Both the position numbers and the translations under genes were made by a program. Shown here one piece after another: positions 23,155 through 30,233 of a stretch of DNA of 64,000 nucleotides. A model generated the notes under the pieces. The model was not told the DNA's origin and did no database searches. It saw nothing but the letters and a program-made list of their open reading frames with translations. Source of the DNA: Pseudomonas sp. Irchel 3E20 (lineage in GTDB: Bacteria; Pseudomonadota; Gammaproteobacteria; Pseudomonadales; Pseudomonadaceae); NCBI RefSeq assembly GCF_900187645.1, contig NZ_FYEE01000012.1, positions 100,351-164,350 of the forward strand, read 5' to 3'. Within the stretch, counting starts at the first letter, position 1; each line of letters starts with the position of its first letter.

Positions 23155-24779
23155 GCTGCCGCCTTGGCGAGTGTCACCCCGGCCATGCTGAAGGTTGATC
23201 CCTGCTCTGCGACCATCGCGTCGAGCGCTTCCCAGTTGACCAAAAGGACGGTGATCGGCGCCTGACCGTATGCGACGGCTTTCACCAGGGCCTCGAAGTC
23301 CGTCACGCTGGCCTGCAGCGCTACCTGCTCGACCGCATGGCTCGTTACTGACTTTGTGGCCTGGGCTACGGGGGCCGCCGTCTGGACAGGAGCGGTGCGG
23401 ACGGGCTCTGATGTCGAAATTTTCTCCGCGACCGGATCTGGCTTGATGGCTGCCAGGCGCTGGGCCTCTTGTTCGTCGGCGATTCGCTTCGCGTCGGCCT
23501 TATCCTGTTCCGCCTTCTGGTGTTCCGAGATACGGAATTTTATCAGCGTCACCAGGTCATCATTGGCCTTGGTCACCAGTTGCTGCACGTCGTTGAACAG
23601 GAAGGCGTAATCAACGGCGGGCTCCGCCAGGCTGGTCAGGTTCAAGCGAATACTGTCCGCTGCCTGACTTGCATCGATCTTAGCCCGGGCCAGCTCGGTA
23701 TCTACTGCGTCCTGGAGGCTGGCGATGGTGCGCTTGTTCTTCATGGCACCGGCGAAGTCCGAAACGACATAAGGCAGCGTGACCTTGCCAAGGGTCTTGT
23801 TGATTGCGGCGATGTGATCCGCCAGGGCGAGCTCGGCTTTTTGCTTGATGTTGGTCTTCACCAGCAGCTCTTGAGCCTTCACCAGCTTGTCGACCTTCAG
23901 GCGAGTCTCGCGAGCATGGGCGCCGATGCGATCCAGCGACGAAAACAGCTCGTCGATGCTTTGGGTCTGCGACAGGGCTTGCTTCTTGGCGACCGCGACA
24001 GCCTCTTCAACATCACCGCACCACTTGACCGCCTTCTTGGCGTCAGCGAAGTCCTGGTCGGTGGAGAGTGTGGTTTTAACCGAGTCGATAACGGCCAGGG
24101 CCGAATCTTCAAACACTTTTAGGTTGCTGGCGGTGACCATGCCGGTCAGTTCTATGCGCAGCGCAGGCAGCTCGTCCGGTGCCTTGCCGATTACGATTGA
24201 AGGCGCGTCGGCCATTTCGAAGTTGGCCAGGTCTGCCTCGAACTGTTTCCAGCCCTCAATCAACTGGGCCGCGCGCCCGGCGACGGGCCGGTATTCCATG
24301 TACACGAAGTTCTCCGCGGTGCCGTCCGAGCAAACAAAGATCACTCGTTCAGCGCCGCTTACCAGCAGTTGCTGCTCAAGCTGCCAGTAGTAGTGCGGAG
24401 CCAGGTCGCCGGCTTTCACCTGGGCCACGACTGACTCATTCCACAGTTTGTGCTCGAACAGTGTCTCGCCGAGCATCGTCGCGCCATCCATGGAGGCAAG
24501 CAGGTTGCCTTTAGTGCCAACGATCGGATACAGCTCTTCGCCGATCAACACCTCAGTCAGAGGGCGGGCCAGAGCTTCAGTGGCGTGGCCCTTATCGAAG
24601 ATAAACTGCTGAGATGGCGTGACGTTCTGCGTGATGCCGGTCTTTTTGGCTGCCAGAAGATCGGTCCGGGTTTGGTACTTCGAAGCGCCCATCATTGCCG
24701 CCGCTTCGGATGCGGTGAAGTGCTTGCCGCGCAGCGCATGCCACTCGGCGGAGCCTTGAGCTACGTTGTGAATTTTCAT
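23151..24779 (-). CDS. YqaJ-type viral recombinase / lambda Exo-like 5'-3' exonuclease
   Basis: The protein has 542 residues. The N-terminal ~210 residues are the YqaJ nuclease, with RGKHFTASEAAAMMG, Glu68, then Asp98...Glu109-x-Lys111 (SMDGATMLGETLFEHKLW) and YWQLEQQLLV. It resects double-stranded ends to give 3' tails for Bet. The remaining ~330 residues are mostly helical and coiled coil (FRISEHQKAEQDKADAKRIADEQEAQRLAAIK) and form a long extension beyond the lambda enzyme. It overlaps the bet stop by 4 bases. Confidence 0.88.
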   Translation of the reverse strand: MKIHNVAQGSAEWHALRGKHFTASEAAAMMGASKYQTRTDLLAAKKTGITQNVTPSQQFIFDKGHATEALARPLTEVLIGEELYPIVGTKGNLLASMDGATMLGETLFEHKLWNESVVAQVKAGDLAPHYYWQLEQQLLVSGAERVIFVCSDGTAENFVYMEYRPVAGRAAQLIEGWKQFEADLANFEMADAPSIVIGKAPDELPALRIELTGMVTASNLKVFEDSALAVIDSVKTTLSTDQDFADAKKAVKWCGDVEEAVAVAKKQALSQTQSIDELFSSLDRIGAHARETRLKVDKLVKAQELLVKTNIKQKAELALADHIAAINKTLGKVTLPYVVSDFAGAMKNKRTIASLQDAVDTELARAKIDASQAADSIRLNLTSLAEPAVDYAFLFNDVQQLVTKANDDLVTLIKFRISEHQKAEQDKADAKRIADEQEAQRLAAIKPDPVAEKISTSEPVRTAPVQTAAPVAQATKSVTSHAVEQVALQASVTDFEALVKAVAYGQAPITVLLVNWEALDAMVAEQGSTFSMAGVTLAKAAA

Positions 24780-25594
24780 GCTGAATCTCCATCGAGGGCT
24801 TTGAGGTTGGTGATTTTTTCAATCTGCGCCGGGCTCAGCGTGTACTTGCTGCTGATGGTCGCAATGAGGTGTTCAGGATTGGTTCGGTTCGAGTCGATAA
24901 GTGGCTGCCACTTCACGATGTTCTCGGTCAGCAGTTCGTCGGAGTAGGCGGGCAGCGCTTCCGGTTCAGGCTGGGCTTGCTGTCGTGGGCTGACATCGCG
25001 CGCCGGCTCCTCGAACGCCTTGCCTTCCATTTCGTCGGCCGTTGGCGCTGATCCGACTTCAGGAAAAGCTTTGCGCAGGGCCTGGGCCTCGGCGCATTTT
25101 GCGAGCTGGGCAAATGCTCGACGCTTCCACATGGCGTTGGGCGCCGCGGTGTCCTTGCTCGATGTCGCGTAGTTTTCAAGCCAGCGCTCATTGGCCGTGT
25201 ATTCGGCAACCAGGCCGTTGCTCATCTGCCGCTTGACGGTCACGCGGCACCATTCGGGATACGTGACTTCTACGCCGCTCAGCTTCGCCGTTACTGAAGG
25301 ACCATATTCAGGCTCGCTGATTCCGGCGTACTGGCCGGTGCGTGCCGCTTGAATGCGGTATAGGCCGATGCCAGGCATCACCGTGTCCTGCATCTTTTTT
25401 GTCTTCGAGTTCCAGATCGGGACGATGTGCACCGGCTTCAGCATTGGGTCCAGGTGCGCGGCCTGGCAGTAAGCCAACACCATCACTACAGAGTTCTTTT
25501 CGGCGCCGGGGTAGAGGCTGCTGCTCAGCACTTCGACGAGCGCGGCCTCCGACATCGCAGGCATGTTGTCGTCCTGCTTCATTACTGCGGACAT
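24776..25594 (-). CDS. bet: Phage recombination protein Bet (RecT/Redbeta-family annealase)
   Basis: The protein has 272 residues. Family features are the N-terminal SSLYPGAEKNSVVMVLAYCQAAHLDPMLKPVHIVPIW type segment, GIGLYRIQAARTGQYAG and WKRRAFAQLAKCAEAQALRKAFPE. It anneals complementary single strands and works with the exonuclease encoded by the overlapping next gene. The linker after residue ~200 is acidic and Pro-rich, as in other Bet proteins. Confidence 0.9.
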   Translation of the reverse strand: MSAVMKQDDNMPAMSEAALVEVLSSSLYPGAEKNSVVMVLAYCQAAHLDPMLKPVHIVPIWNSKTKKMQDTVMPGIGLYRIQAARTGQYAGISEPEYGPSVTAKLSGVEVTYPEWCRVTVKRQMSNGLVAEYTANERWLENYATSSKDTAAPNAMWKRRAFAQLAKCAEAQALRKAFPEVGSAPTADEMEGKAFEEPARDVSPRQQAQPEPEALPAYSDELLTENIVKWQPLIDSNRTNPEHLIATISSKYTLSPAQIEKITNLKALDGDSA

Positions 25595-25637
25595 GGGGAT
25601 TCCTTGCCGCGATGCTCGCAGCGATTGAAGGTGTTGG

Positions 25638-25754
25638 TTATTGGGTAACGTGACCGGCGTAGGCGCTTGCGAGCATCCAGGCGGTACACAGGAGTAGGAC
25701 GATGGCAGAGCCTCGCCAGATGTAGAGGCGCTTGGCTCGCTGGTAGGCGCTCAT
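25638..25754 (-). CDS. Single-span small membrane protein
   Basis: The protein has 38 residues, starting MSAYQRAKRLYIWRG with a hydrophobic segment SAIVLLLCTAWMLASAYA. It starts in an ATGA overlap with the stop of the upstream gene (25751), which supports it being real. The positive N-terminus predicts inside orientation. The role is unknown. Confidence 0.55.
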   Translation of the reverse strand: MSAYQRAKRLYIWRGSAIVLLLCTAWMLASAYAGHVTQ

Positions 25755-25921
25755 GGCCGAACCCTAACCGCGATCCGGCCGCCCTTGATCGCCGCGGCAA
25801 GCTTTGGCGGCAGTGCCGATACCGGTAGGTCGCGCGGCAGGCCGGCACCAAGAATGGCAAGGCTGCGTTCGATCTCAGCAATCTGCTCGTCGATCAGTGA
25901 TTTAACCGGTGCGGTGGTCAT
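25751..25921 (-). CDS. Small helical hypothetical protein
   Basis: The protein has 56 residues (MTTAPVKSLIDEQIAEIERS...), ending IKGGRIAVRVRP. Both ends are in four-base ATGA overlaps with neighbours, making a chain of coupled genes from 26525 to 25638. Function unknown. Confidence 0.6.
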   Translation of the reverse strand: MTTAPVKSLIDEQIAEIERSLAILGAGLPRDLPVSALPPKLAAAIKGGRIAVRVRP

Positions 25922-26109
25922 GCAGCCTCCTTGCGCTTCTGGCTGATCTTCAGCAGCTTGGCGCTGTAGTAGTGGAACTCTTCGGCGTTGATGTTGCTGG
26001 CGGTGAAGTGGCGGACGATCAGGCCTTCAGCGAGTGTTTCGCTGAGAGGCGGCGAGTCAGGATGCTCTAGGGCTTCCAGGGCCTGGCCGATGGCAACGTG
26101 AGGGCTCAC
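25918..26109 (-). CDS. Small hypothetical protein
   Basis: The protein has 63 residues and ends in a basic tail (AKLLKISQKRKEAA). It overlaps both neighbours by four bases. No family recognised. Confidence 0.6.
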   Translation of the reverse strand: MSPHVAIGQALEALEHPDSPPLSETLAEGLIVRHFTASNINAEEFHYYSAKLLKISQKRKEAA

Positions 26110-26525
26110 AGTTCGTTGTCCTCTGCTTGAGCGATCAGGGCGTCAGCGACCAAGGGTCGAAGTAGGCCCTCTGCGATTTCGCCAAGCTTGCCCAGGGAGT
26201 GATCGCTGGGGCCGAGCAGTTCTGCGACGGCATTCTGGTCTGGCTTGCCCTGTGACAGCAGAAGCCAGCCCAGCGCGGGCGATTGCACCTGACAGCCAGC
26301 CAGCCGGCCGTTCACATGCTCATCCACGGCCAGGGCCAAGTCGGCTACGGTCACGCCTTGCGGCTTGCGCATCCGGCGCTGGAACGTTACGTCGCAGCCA
26401 AACCTGACCAATTGTTCTGCGGCGTTGTAAAGCCACTCACTCCGCGCAATCTCTTGCGGCGTTTCGCTCACCGGAGGCGGCAGTAGTTCGTCATGCTCGT
26501 ACTGGGTCTTGCGTAGTGCCGACAT
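26106..26525 (-). CDS. Hypothetical phage protein
   Basis: The protein has 139 residues. It is helical, with the segments EIARSEWLYNAAEQLVRFG and GVTVADLALAVDEHVNGRLAG. It is first of the chain of four overlapping genes that leads to bet. Function unknown. Confidence 0.62.
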   Translation of the reverse strand: MSALRKTQYEHDELLPPPVSETPQEIARSEWLYNAAEQLVRFGCDVTFQRRMRKPQGVTVADLALAVDEHVNGRLAGCQVQSPALGWLLLSQGKPDQNAVAELLGPSDHSLGKLGEIAEGLLRPLVADALIAQAEDNEL

Positions 26526-26546
26526 GGTCGCCTCCAGGGCGATGGG

Positions 26547-26801
26547 TTAATCGTCCGACTTGCTGCAGTCGTGATCTTCATTGCTGAACTGATGGGCATT
26601 GGTGAACTCGCCACCTTCATGCCCGTCGGATCGGCGCCGTTTCCGCTCCTGATACGCCGCGTGCTGGCCGGTGCGATGCTCTTGCCTACTGGCTTTGCAG
26701 GATTTCGAGCAGTAGCGAGCCCATCCGCGTTTCCGGTCTGCCGTGCGGGCAATGAAAGGTTGTTTGCAGCGAAGGCAGGCGTATTCGGCCGTGGCAGCCA
26801 T
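26547..26801 (-). CDS. Zinc-ribbon-like small protein
   Basis: The protein has 84 residues. It holds CLRCKQPF and YCSKSCKA, a Cys4 treble-clef/zinc-ribbon pattern, followed by a basic segment (QERKRRRSDG) and an acidic tail. It probably binds nucleic acid. It lies in the leftward early operon. Confidence 0.62.
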   Translation of the reverse strand: MAATAEYACLRCKQPFIARTADRKRGWARYCSKSCKASRQEHRTGQHAAYQERKRRRSDGHEGGEFTNAHQFSNEDHDCSKSDD

Positions 26802-26822
26802 GGCGACCTCCAGTGTTTGGGG

Positions 26823-27068
26823 TTAGGCGGAACGGGCGGCTAGCATGGCGTCGGCAACGGCGTAGGCGTCTTTTGCGGCGCCCAGGCCCAGCGAACATTC
26901 GTCAGCCTTGTTCCCAGTGATGATTGCCTGCACGGCCTTGGCCGCGAAGTAGTCGCGCAGGCTCATGCCGGACAGATCACGTTTCGTTTCAGTGGTCGTC
27001 GCCGGATTGAAAATCTGGTGGTCGTAATCCGCGACCGGGAAGGCAGGGCCTCCGTCTTGTTCGCTCAT
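26823..27068 (-). CDS. Conserved small phage protein
   Basis: The protein has 81 residues from the ATG at 27068. The motif GMSLRDYFAAKAVQAII followed by a helix with AYAVADAMLAAR is, as I recall, common in small early proteins of many phages (annotated hypothetical). The N-terminus reads GGPAFPVADYD. The precise role is unknown. Confidence 0.68.
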   Translation of the reverse strand: MSEQDGGPAFPVADYDHQIFNPATTTETKRDLSGMSLRDYFAAKAVQAIITGNKADECSLGLGAAKDAYAVADAMLAARSA

Positions 27069-27089
27069 GACTATCTCCATTCGGCGGGG

Positions 27090-27359
27090 TTACAGGGCGT
27101 GGCTGGACATGCTTGCAATGGCTTCATCGATCAGCGCCGATTTGGCTTCTTCGCCATCGAGGAACCGAATGCAATCAGGCATTACCGTGCCGATGGAGCC
27201 GTCCGAATACTCAACCAGTGCAACGGTGTAGTTGCCTGGGCCCGACTCGAACTCTTCGTATTCACCTGCCCATTGGTGGAAGCGGCCTTCTCGAAGATCC
27301 TTGAGGCCGGTTTTCTTGTTGCCCTCCCAGATTGGGGCCATGGTCATAACTGGTCGCAT
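27090..27359 (-). CDS. Hypothetical phage protein
   Basis: The protein has 89 residues. An aromatic middle (RFHQWAGEYEEFESGPGNYTVALVEYSDGSIGTVMPDCIRFLD) suggests a small beta-rich domain. It is read leftward. Function unknown. Confidence 0.6.
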   Translation of the reverse strand: MRPVMTMAPIWEGNKKTGLKDLREGRFHQWAGEYEEFESGPGNYTVALVEYSDGSIGTVMPDCIRFLDGEEAKSALIDEAIASMSSHAL

Positions 27360-27391
27360 CGCTGATTCCTCAGTGGATTTGGTTCACCTGT

Positions 27392-27452
27392 ATTCGTCAA
27401 CACTCATTCCTCCCGCTGGTTGCCGATGGGCGCAGGGTGAGTGCTGACGAAT
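27392..27452 (-). repeat. Long imperfect hairpin in the leftward transcript
   Basis: ATTCGTCAACACTCA (27392-27406) is complementary to TGAGTGCTGACGAAT (27438-27452) at 14 of 15 positions, around a 31-base loop. It lies between two leftward genes in a ~200-base gap with no gene. It could be a processing or antitermination structure. No T-run is present. Confidence 0.5.
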
Positions 27453-27560
27453 AAAGACGGGAGAAGGGTGCAGGCGCCGAGCGCTACCTCGGGTGCTTCT
27501 GGTCTGGCCACGGATACCCGTAGCCCCAGGAATCGCCTGCGAAGAAAAGCAATAAATGAA

Positions 27561-28160
27561 TTAGCGAATGAATCTGCGGACGGGGCGGACGTGGAGCTCG
27601 TTGTCCTTGGCGTAGTAGTACTGATAGCCATCATCGAAGTCCACGATGAATGCGTAGTAGGCGGAGCGCTGCGAGCTGCTCAGATGCCACTCCTTCTGAA
27701 ACAGCTCCGGCACGTTCGCCATGCAAAGGGCCAGCTCGTTGATAGCTGGCAGGTAGAAGTCGCCGTGACCTTCGATGGCAAGCCCGTCACACCAAGCTGC
27801 TGCCGGGTGAGTTTGGGCAGAGCCTTCAACCAGGTGCAGGGTGTTGGCCAGGCCATCGAAGCGGCTTGCGGCTTCTGGCTCATCGACCTCGTAGCCGCCG
27901 TATGCCAGCTTCTTGCCCTTGACCGACTCATGGGTTGGGACAATCAGCCAGTAGTCAGGCTGGCCTTTCTCGCCGCGCATCAGGCCGGCATTTACGCCGC
28001 CTTGGCCGGGCCAGAATTCGCCGATGGCTGGAACATCGCTTGTGGCTGCAACAGGCTTCACGCCAATCGCCAGGGTTGCGAGCCTCAGCACAACAGCTTC
28101 GTCAGGGCTGCTGATCGTCACGCTGGGACTGGTGTAGGTGGTCAGTTGATTTGCTTGCAT
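27561..28160 (-). CDS. DUF1566-like (C-type-lectin-fold) protein
   Basis: The protein has 199 residues from the ATG at 28160. The C-terminal part (DFYLPAINELALCMAN... LSSSQRSAYYAFIVDFDDGYQYYYAKDNELHVRPVRRF) fits DUF1566/Lcl-type lectin-like domains. Such domains are often binding modules and sometimes variable proteins of diversity-generating retroelements. I see no reverse transcriptase or template repeat near it. Its position among early genes, not tail genes, is unusual. Confidence 0.7.
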   Translation of the reverse strand: MQANQLTTYTSPSVTISSPDEAVVLRLATLAIGVKPVAATSDVPAIGEFWPGQGGVNAGLMRGEKGQPDYWLIVPTHESVKGKKLAYGGYEVDEPEAASRFDGLANTLHLVEGSAQTHPAAAWCDGLAIEGHGDFYLPAINELALCMANVPELFQKEWHLSSSQRSAYYAFIVDFDDGYQYYYAKDNELHVRPVRRFIR

Positions 28161-28248
28161 GGGGTATTCCTTGTCGGGGATGTTCGGTTGTTTTCCCAAT
28201 GCACCCGTCGCCAGGTGCATCAGTGAAAATGTCCGTTGCGAGCTCAAA

Positions 28249-28455
28249 TCAACCGGGCTTTTTTTGTTTTTTGAAGGAAGGTACGAAGCAGGATCGGCTT
28301 TGCTTTTGCTGGACAGAAGCCAAGCCCCGCGCTCTGTTTGAGTATCGATAAAGTTTCATCAAGTGCCGCCAATTGCGTTCCGACCAGCCGGTATTGAAAA
28401 CTTTTCGATCTTCGAATTGATCTGCCTCTTCGATAATTTGAGTCAAGTACGACAT
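28249..28455 (-). CDS. Possible first gene of the PL transcript, small basic protein
   Basis: The protein has 68 residues, MSYLTQIIEEADQFEDRKVF, then RNWRHLMKLYRYSNRARG and a Lys-rich end. AAGG lies nine bases before the ATG. It is the first leftward open frame reached from PL, the position of lambda N, but it has no N-type N-terminal arginine motif. Coding status is uncertain. Confidence 0.45.
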   Translation of the reverse strand: MSYLTQIIEEADQFEDRKVFNTGWSERNWRHLMKLYRYSNRARGLASVQQKQSRSCFVPSFKKQKKPG

Positions 28456-28512
28456 AGTGATGGCCTTATGGTTGATGTACCGCGCTTGTTGCGCCGAGAG
28501 CAGGGATTTTTG

Positions 28513-28767
28513 ATGACTAAAAAAAGCAAAAAGAAAGTCAAAAAACGCGCACCTAGCAGCAGGCAGCGCATAGCCAAACTAGAAAAAAGAGTTGCCGAGA
28601 TAAATGCATTAATGCCTAGCGGAACTACACGGCAGCAGGGGATGTACGCCAGAGAACTTCGTGAGCTGCTGGAGCAGATTCGTATTGAAAAGGTTCATGT
28701 TCTGTCGCAATACAGCCAGGTTGGCGTGTTCAAGCTTTCTGGCAGTTACGGCAGCGGTAAGAGATAA
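28513..28767 (+). CDS. Basic coiled-coil small protein
   Basis: The protein has 84 residues. It starts MTKKSKKKVKKRAPSSRQR, then has heptad-like helices (IAKLEKRVAEINAL... RELRELLEQIRIEKVHVLSQY). AGGGA lies six bases before the ATG; an in-frame ATG at 28465 is an alternative. It lies antisense to the PL leader, so expression of either would oppose the other. Confidence 0.5.
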   Translation: MTKKSKKKVKKRAPSSRQRIAKLEKRVAEINALMPSGTTRQQGMYARELRELLEQIRIEKVHVLSQYSQVGVFKLSGSYGSGKR

Positions 28768-29023
28768 AAAGAAACCCAGGCTCGCTACTGGCGACAGCAT
28801 GGGGTCAAAGCTTTGATGTTCATCTGATCGCGGCTCAGCCCATCAGATAACTGTGCTTGGTGCTTTACGCTGCACACCCGGGTCAGTTGCCAACCCTCTG
28901 AACCGTTGAGGCCGGTTCATCGCTGCCTTTGAATCTGGGCCGGTGGTGATCCGGCAAGTGGTGAAACCAAAGAGCGGCGGGCGGAGGCCCTTCGCAGTGG
29001 CTGTGTGTCGCTGCGATGAGTCA
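28768..29023 (-). other. PL untranslated leader with dyads
   Basis: About 250 bases without a supported gene, transcribed leftward from PL. ATCTGAT/ATCAGAT arms at 28822-28828 and 28842-28848 can form a hairpin. A 25-codon minus-strand frame near 28855-28930 starts MNRPQRFRG but is too short to claim. An antitermination site could lie here. Confidence 0.4.
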
Positions 29024-29065
29024 AATATAAGTCAGCTTATTTTATGCGTCAATAAGCATGCTTAT
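29024..29065 (-). promoter_or_regulatory. PL promoter with two repressor operators (OL-like)
   Basis: On the minus strand, TTGACG (29047-29052), 17 bases, then TATATT (29024-29029) form a strong sigma-70 promoter facing the recombination genes. Operator A, ATAAGTCAGCTTAT (29027-29040), covers the spacer and -10. Operator B, the perfect palindrome ATAAGCATGCTTAT (29052-29065), abuts the -35. Both match the sites flanking cI and cro. Confidence 0.82.
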
Positions 29066-29084
29066 AATATTTTCTGCGGACGAT

Positions 29085-29108
29085 AAAAAGCCCGCTCAGT
29101 GGCGGGCT
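29085..29108 (-). terminator. Terminator of the SOS-controlled DUF1654 gene
   Basis: AGCCCGC/GCGGGCT arms followed by TTTTT when read leftward, directly after the gene's stop. It isolates this gene from PL. Confidence 0.85.
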
Positions 29109-29111
29109 CAT

Positions 29112-29363
29112 TTATGCGTCGAAGTATTCGCGCCAGCCGATCCTGACGGTTCCTCCCTCCAGGGCCTCGACCCGGACACCAGCGGTTTCACCAATCTCAT
29201 CCAGCAGTCGCTTCCAATCCTCAGGGCTTTCGTGGTCCAACCTACGCACCGTCACCGTCTGCACCTTTTGAGCGCCTGGGGAGGCAATCAGCGCCTGAAG
29301 TCGGCGGCCAGCTTCCTCGTAGGAAGAGGGCGGTTTCGATGTGGTGAACGCTGGATGCGGCAT
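29112..29363 (-). CDS. DUF1654 family protein, SOS-controlled, in the immunity region
   Basis: The protein has 83 residues from the ATG at 29363, with AAGGA upstream. It shares SYE.AGRRLQALI..PGAQK and W.RLLDEI with the chromosomal protein at 2971-3216. It has its own promoter with a LexA box and its own terminator. A LexA-driven gene beside OL could couple host DNA damage to prophage induction, for example as an antirepressor-type function. The function is not known. Confidence 0.8.
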   Translation of the reverse strand: MPHPAFTTSKPPSSYEEAGRRLQALIASPGAQKVQTVTVRRLDHESPEDWKRLLDEIGETAGVRVEALEGGTVRIGWREYFDA

Positions 29364-29371
29364 GTGGTATT

Positions 29372-29423
29372 CCTTACCAATACTGTATGCACATACAGTA
29401 TTGGTAAGGCGATATATTAGCAA
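29372..29423 (-). promoter_or_regulatory. LexA-box promoter inside a 38-base perfect dyad
   Basis: On the minus strand, TTGCTA (29418-29423), 17 bases, then TACTGT (29395-29400). The box CTGTATGTGCATACAG lies at 29383-29398 and fits CTG-N10-CAG. The dyad extends to 17-base perfect arms (29372-29388 and 29393-29409) around GCAC and reaches into the ribosome site. Confidence 0.82.
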
Positions 29424-29485
29424 TAGGGCAGCACGAAGATTCATGCATAAATGCATATTATTGAGCTATAGATTCAGGGAGCCAT

Positions 29486-29509
29486 GAAAAAGCCCGCGCG
29501 TGGCGGGCT
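29486..29509 (-). terminator. Leftward terminator
   Basis: AGCCCGC/GCGGGCT arms followed by T5 when read on the minus strand. It ends the transcript of the zinc-ribbon membrane protein. Confidence 0.8.
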
Positions 29510-29527
29510 CTGTTGGCTAGGATGGGG

Positions 29528-30109
29528 TTAGTCGGTAATCGGATGGTACTTGCCGCTCACCGAGTCCCTATAGATGATTTCGCTGAATAGTCTGGGGCCG
29601 TCGCGCATCGTGACCAGGGCCTGCCTGGCTTCTTCCTTAGTTTCAAATGGGCCGGCGCCCACGGCCAGGCCGATCATTGAAACAACCGGAAGTCCGGTTC
29701 TGGCAATGGCTTCAATGGTGCGTTGCTGTTCTTCTTCGTCACGGCAGGCAGTTGATGCAACCCACCCATTTTTAAGGCGCGGAGCGGTGACCGGATCAAC
29801 ATCGGCGCCGCAGTGCTTGCACTTGACCGCAGCACTCTTGATGCTCTCGGCGCACATAGGGCAGGGGCGCGTGTCTTTTTCTGCCTGAGCGTGAACGGAA
29901 GCGGGGGAGCTTTTGCCGCCCAGAAGAACCATGAGCAGGCCAGCGAGTGAGATCATGCCGCCAACAATGGTGTGAATCTGTCGGTCGGCCATCAGGCCCA
30001 TGTTGTTGACTCGGCCGCCAGCACCAGTTGCCACGGAAACATCCATGCTCAGCGCGAAGACCAGCCAGCATATGCCGACGATCAGCGCTAACGTCCCAAA
30101 TCCTTTCAT
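29528..30109 (-). CDS. Two-span membrane protein with zinc ribbon (exclusion candidate)
   Basis: The protein has 193 residues from the ATG at 30109, with GGGAGG upstream. Two hydrophobic spans (TLALIVGICWLVFALSM and IVGGMISLAGLLMVLLGG) are followed by a Cys4 ribbon (CPMCAESIKSAAVKCKHCGAD) and a C-terminal domain (KNGWVASTACRDEEEQQRTIEAIA... FETKEEARQALVTM). It lies between cI and PL, the place of lambda rexAB. Membrane location plus place suggest a role in superinfection exclusion. This is inference. Confidence 0.7.
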   Translation of the reverse strand: MKGFGTLALIVGICWLVFALSMDVSVATGAGGRVNNMGLMADRQIHTIVGGMISLAGLLMVLLGGKSSPASVHAQAEKDTRPCPMCAESIKSAAVKCKHCGADVDPVTAPRLKNGWVASTACRDEEEQQRTIEAIARTGLPVVSMIGLAVGAGPFETKEEARQALVTMRDGPRLFSEIIYRDSVSGKYHPITD

Positions 30110-30233
30110 TGGATCCCTCCCGAAATTGAGTCCGCACTTTACCATTCGTGGCGTACAGTCACCATTGGCGGGCTACGGATTCAGATCGGGAAGGGCAGAT
30201 ACAAGAAGCCCGGCGCTGGGCCGGGCTTTGTGA

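Noticed and set aside
28855..28930. 25-codon Arg-containing frame in the PL leader as an N-like peptide
   Set aside because: Too short, weak ribosome site and no recognisable N/boxB partner.
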